64,000 nt of DNA from Endozoicomonas sp. ISHI1 (GTDB taxonomy: Bacteria; Pseudomonadota; Gammaproteobacteria; Pseudomonadales; Endozoicomonadaceae): NCBI RefSeq assembly GCF_024606225.1, contig NZ_JAGRPU010000021.1:49134-113133 (forward strand), written 5' to 3'. Below, one piece after another: positions 63,186 to 64,000 of the stretch. Below the pieces are notes generated by a model. That model saw nothing but the letters and a program-made list of their open reading frames with translations. It made no database searches and had not been told where the DNA came from. The position numbers and the translations under genes were made by a program. Within the stretch, counting starts at the first letter, position 1. Every line of letters begins with the position of its first letter.

Positions 63186-64000
63186 TTATTCAAGCTTACC
63201 TAAAGGTAGTAATTCAGTGGTTTCCATTTTTGTTCCAAGTGATTGTCTTTTAAACTTCTTAATGGCTACGATAACCGCAACCGATACAGCCAACACAGTG
63301 CCCGTTGTAATAAGCCCAATTCCCCAACCTTGAATGGCCGAAGACGATCCCGCAGAGGATAAAACGGCAGCCGATTTTTGATAGTTATAGTTTTCAAAAT
63401 CCAGTGAAATTTCTTGCATCCGTAGCTGCCGACTACCCTCGTCAATATCAGCATCTTCAAAAGCCAGATAGACTTTATCATCGACAAAAACAAGGCGCAT
63501 GGACTTTGCTGCCTCTGGTTTAATGGTGGTGTCAAAACGATGGACATTAACCTGATCTTGATAAGTAAACACGGACAGTTGTCCATCACTGTGGTAAATA
63601 ATGGCGTGCAAATAATCTTCCGTGGTCATCAGCTTGACGGTTGCTAACGAATCAGGTGTTCGGGAAGAAAAATCAATCTTGTCGTCAATCATAAAAGCAC
63701 TATCCACCTGTCCATTGTCAGTGGCGAAACGGCGAATAAACAACACCTCATCCTCAGAACTGAATAGGGCAAAGTAGATCTGGTCTTTTTGTATCAGAAT
63801 GTCCTGCTGACTCTTGACCGTATCAATGTCGTTGATAGTTATTATCGCTTTGCCATTGTCGCCAAAAGAGGCAGCGGGTTTTAGCTGTTGACTGTCGTAC
63901 TGTCGGATAAACAGAGGATAGGGCGTGTCGTCTTCACTTTTGCCTGTTACATAAAGGCTTTCGCCATCTGGGGAAAGCCTTAAATGAAGCCCTTGTTCTT
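63186..64000 (-). CDS. Array member, C-terminal part only (cut by window edge)
   Basis: The minus frame is open from the right edge to the stop at 63186 (271 codons). It encodes the C-terminal module: EQGLHLRLSPDGE, LKPAASFGDNGKAIITI, LFIRRFATDNGQVD (delta-60-type), a TM helix (LITTGTVLAVSVAVIVAI) and the complete basic tail KKFKRQSLGTKMETTELLPLGKLE-type. It therefore shows the ancestral ending lost in the two neighbours. The N-terminal modules and cargo lie beyond the window. Confidence 0.88.
   Translation of the reverse strand, partial: EQGLHLRLSPDGESLYVTGKSEDDTPYPLFIRQYDSQQLKPAASFGDNGKAIITINDIDTVKSQQDILIQKDQIYFALFSSEDEVLFIRRFATDNGQVDSAFMIDDKIDFSSRTPDSLATVKLMTTEDYLHAIIYHSDGQLSVFTYQDQVNVHRFDTTIKPEAAKSMRLVFVDDKVYLAFEDADIDEGSRQLRMQEISLDFENYNYQKSAAVLSSAGSSSAIQGWGIGLITTGTVLAVSVAVIVAIKKFKRQSLGTKMETTELLPLGKLE

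Noticed and set aside
62957..63193. 79-codon extension of the 2119-aa protein
   Set aside because: It translates the conserved leader; the paralogue leader does not keep this frame, and the MNN-(S/G)-PMKDQY start is shared.

Overview
The window reads as a stretch of a gammaproteobacterial chromosome with moderate GC. The housekeeping blocks follow the gene order I know from Pseudomonas: rsd/algQ, an FKBP-type PPIase, an AlgP-like histone and an ABC-F ATPase; then metX-metW-DUF4426-rdgB-hemW-DUF3392-trmB; and the pilGHIJ-chpA-chpC twitching/chemotaxis cluster. The accessory content (ankyrin proteins, WD40 and GLUG surface proteins, effector-like proteins with a possible macrodomain) points to a host-associated marine lineage such as Endozoicomonas. 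That assignment is inference; no rRNA is present to confirm it.

Layout. 1-3.1 kb: three tandem minus-strand ankyrin-type paralogues (the first cut by the window edge). 3.2-5.5 kb: thiopurine methyltransferase and a Bcr/CflA-type efflux pump. 5.6-9.9 kb: epd, ahcY, metF and rsmE, covering B6 precursor synthesis, the activated methyl cycle and rRNA methylation. 9.9-20.6 kb: a minus-strand Chp chemosensory cluster (pilG, pilH, pilI, pilJ, chpA, chpC) for type IV pili, without pilK or chpB. 21-22.9 kb: a TolC-type outer-membrane protein and an orphan fructose-type EIIB. 22.9-26.3 kb: two effector-like proteins with a related N-terminal module and different C-termini; one C-terminus looks like an ADP-ribose macrodomain. 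26.5-29.3 kb: hslO and pckA. 29.8-31.9 kb: a secreted Lys-rich unknown and a recA-derived remnant. 31.9-47.7 kb: core genes tex, gshA, rsd, an FKBP, an AlgP-like protein, ABC-F, metXW, rdgB, hemW and trmB. 47.9-64 kb: at least four tandem minus-strand paralogues of very large secreted proteins.

The 16-kb array at the right end is the most unusual part. Each intact member has a signal peptide, an N-terminal GLUG-type repeat module of about 540 residues closed by a conserved two-cysteine hinge, and a C-terminal propeller-like domain with delta-60-type repeats followed by one transmembrane helix and a short basic tail. Between these fixed ends the cargo differs. One member has nothing, one has a parallel beta-helix plus a Ser/Thr-rich 34-residue repeat stalk, and one has a seven-bladed WD40 propeller, the same stalk type and a second complete GLUG module. 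Conserved leaders, a run of eight G in one leader, and mosaic sequence suggest a recombining, possibly phase-variable surface-antigen or adhesin family.
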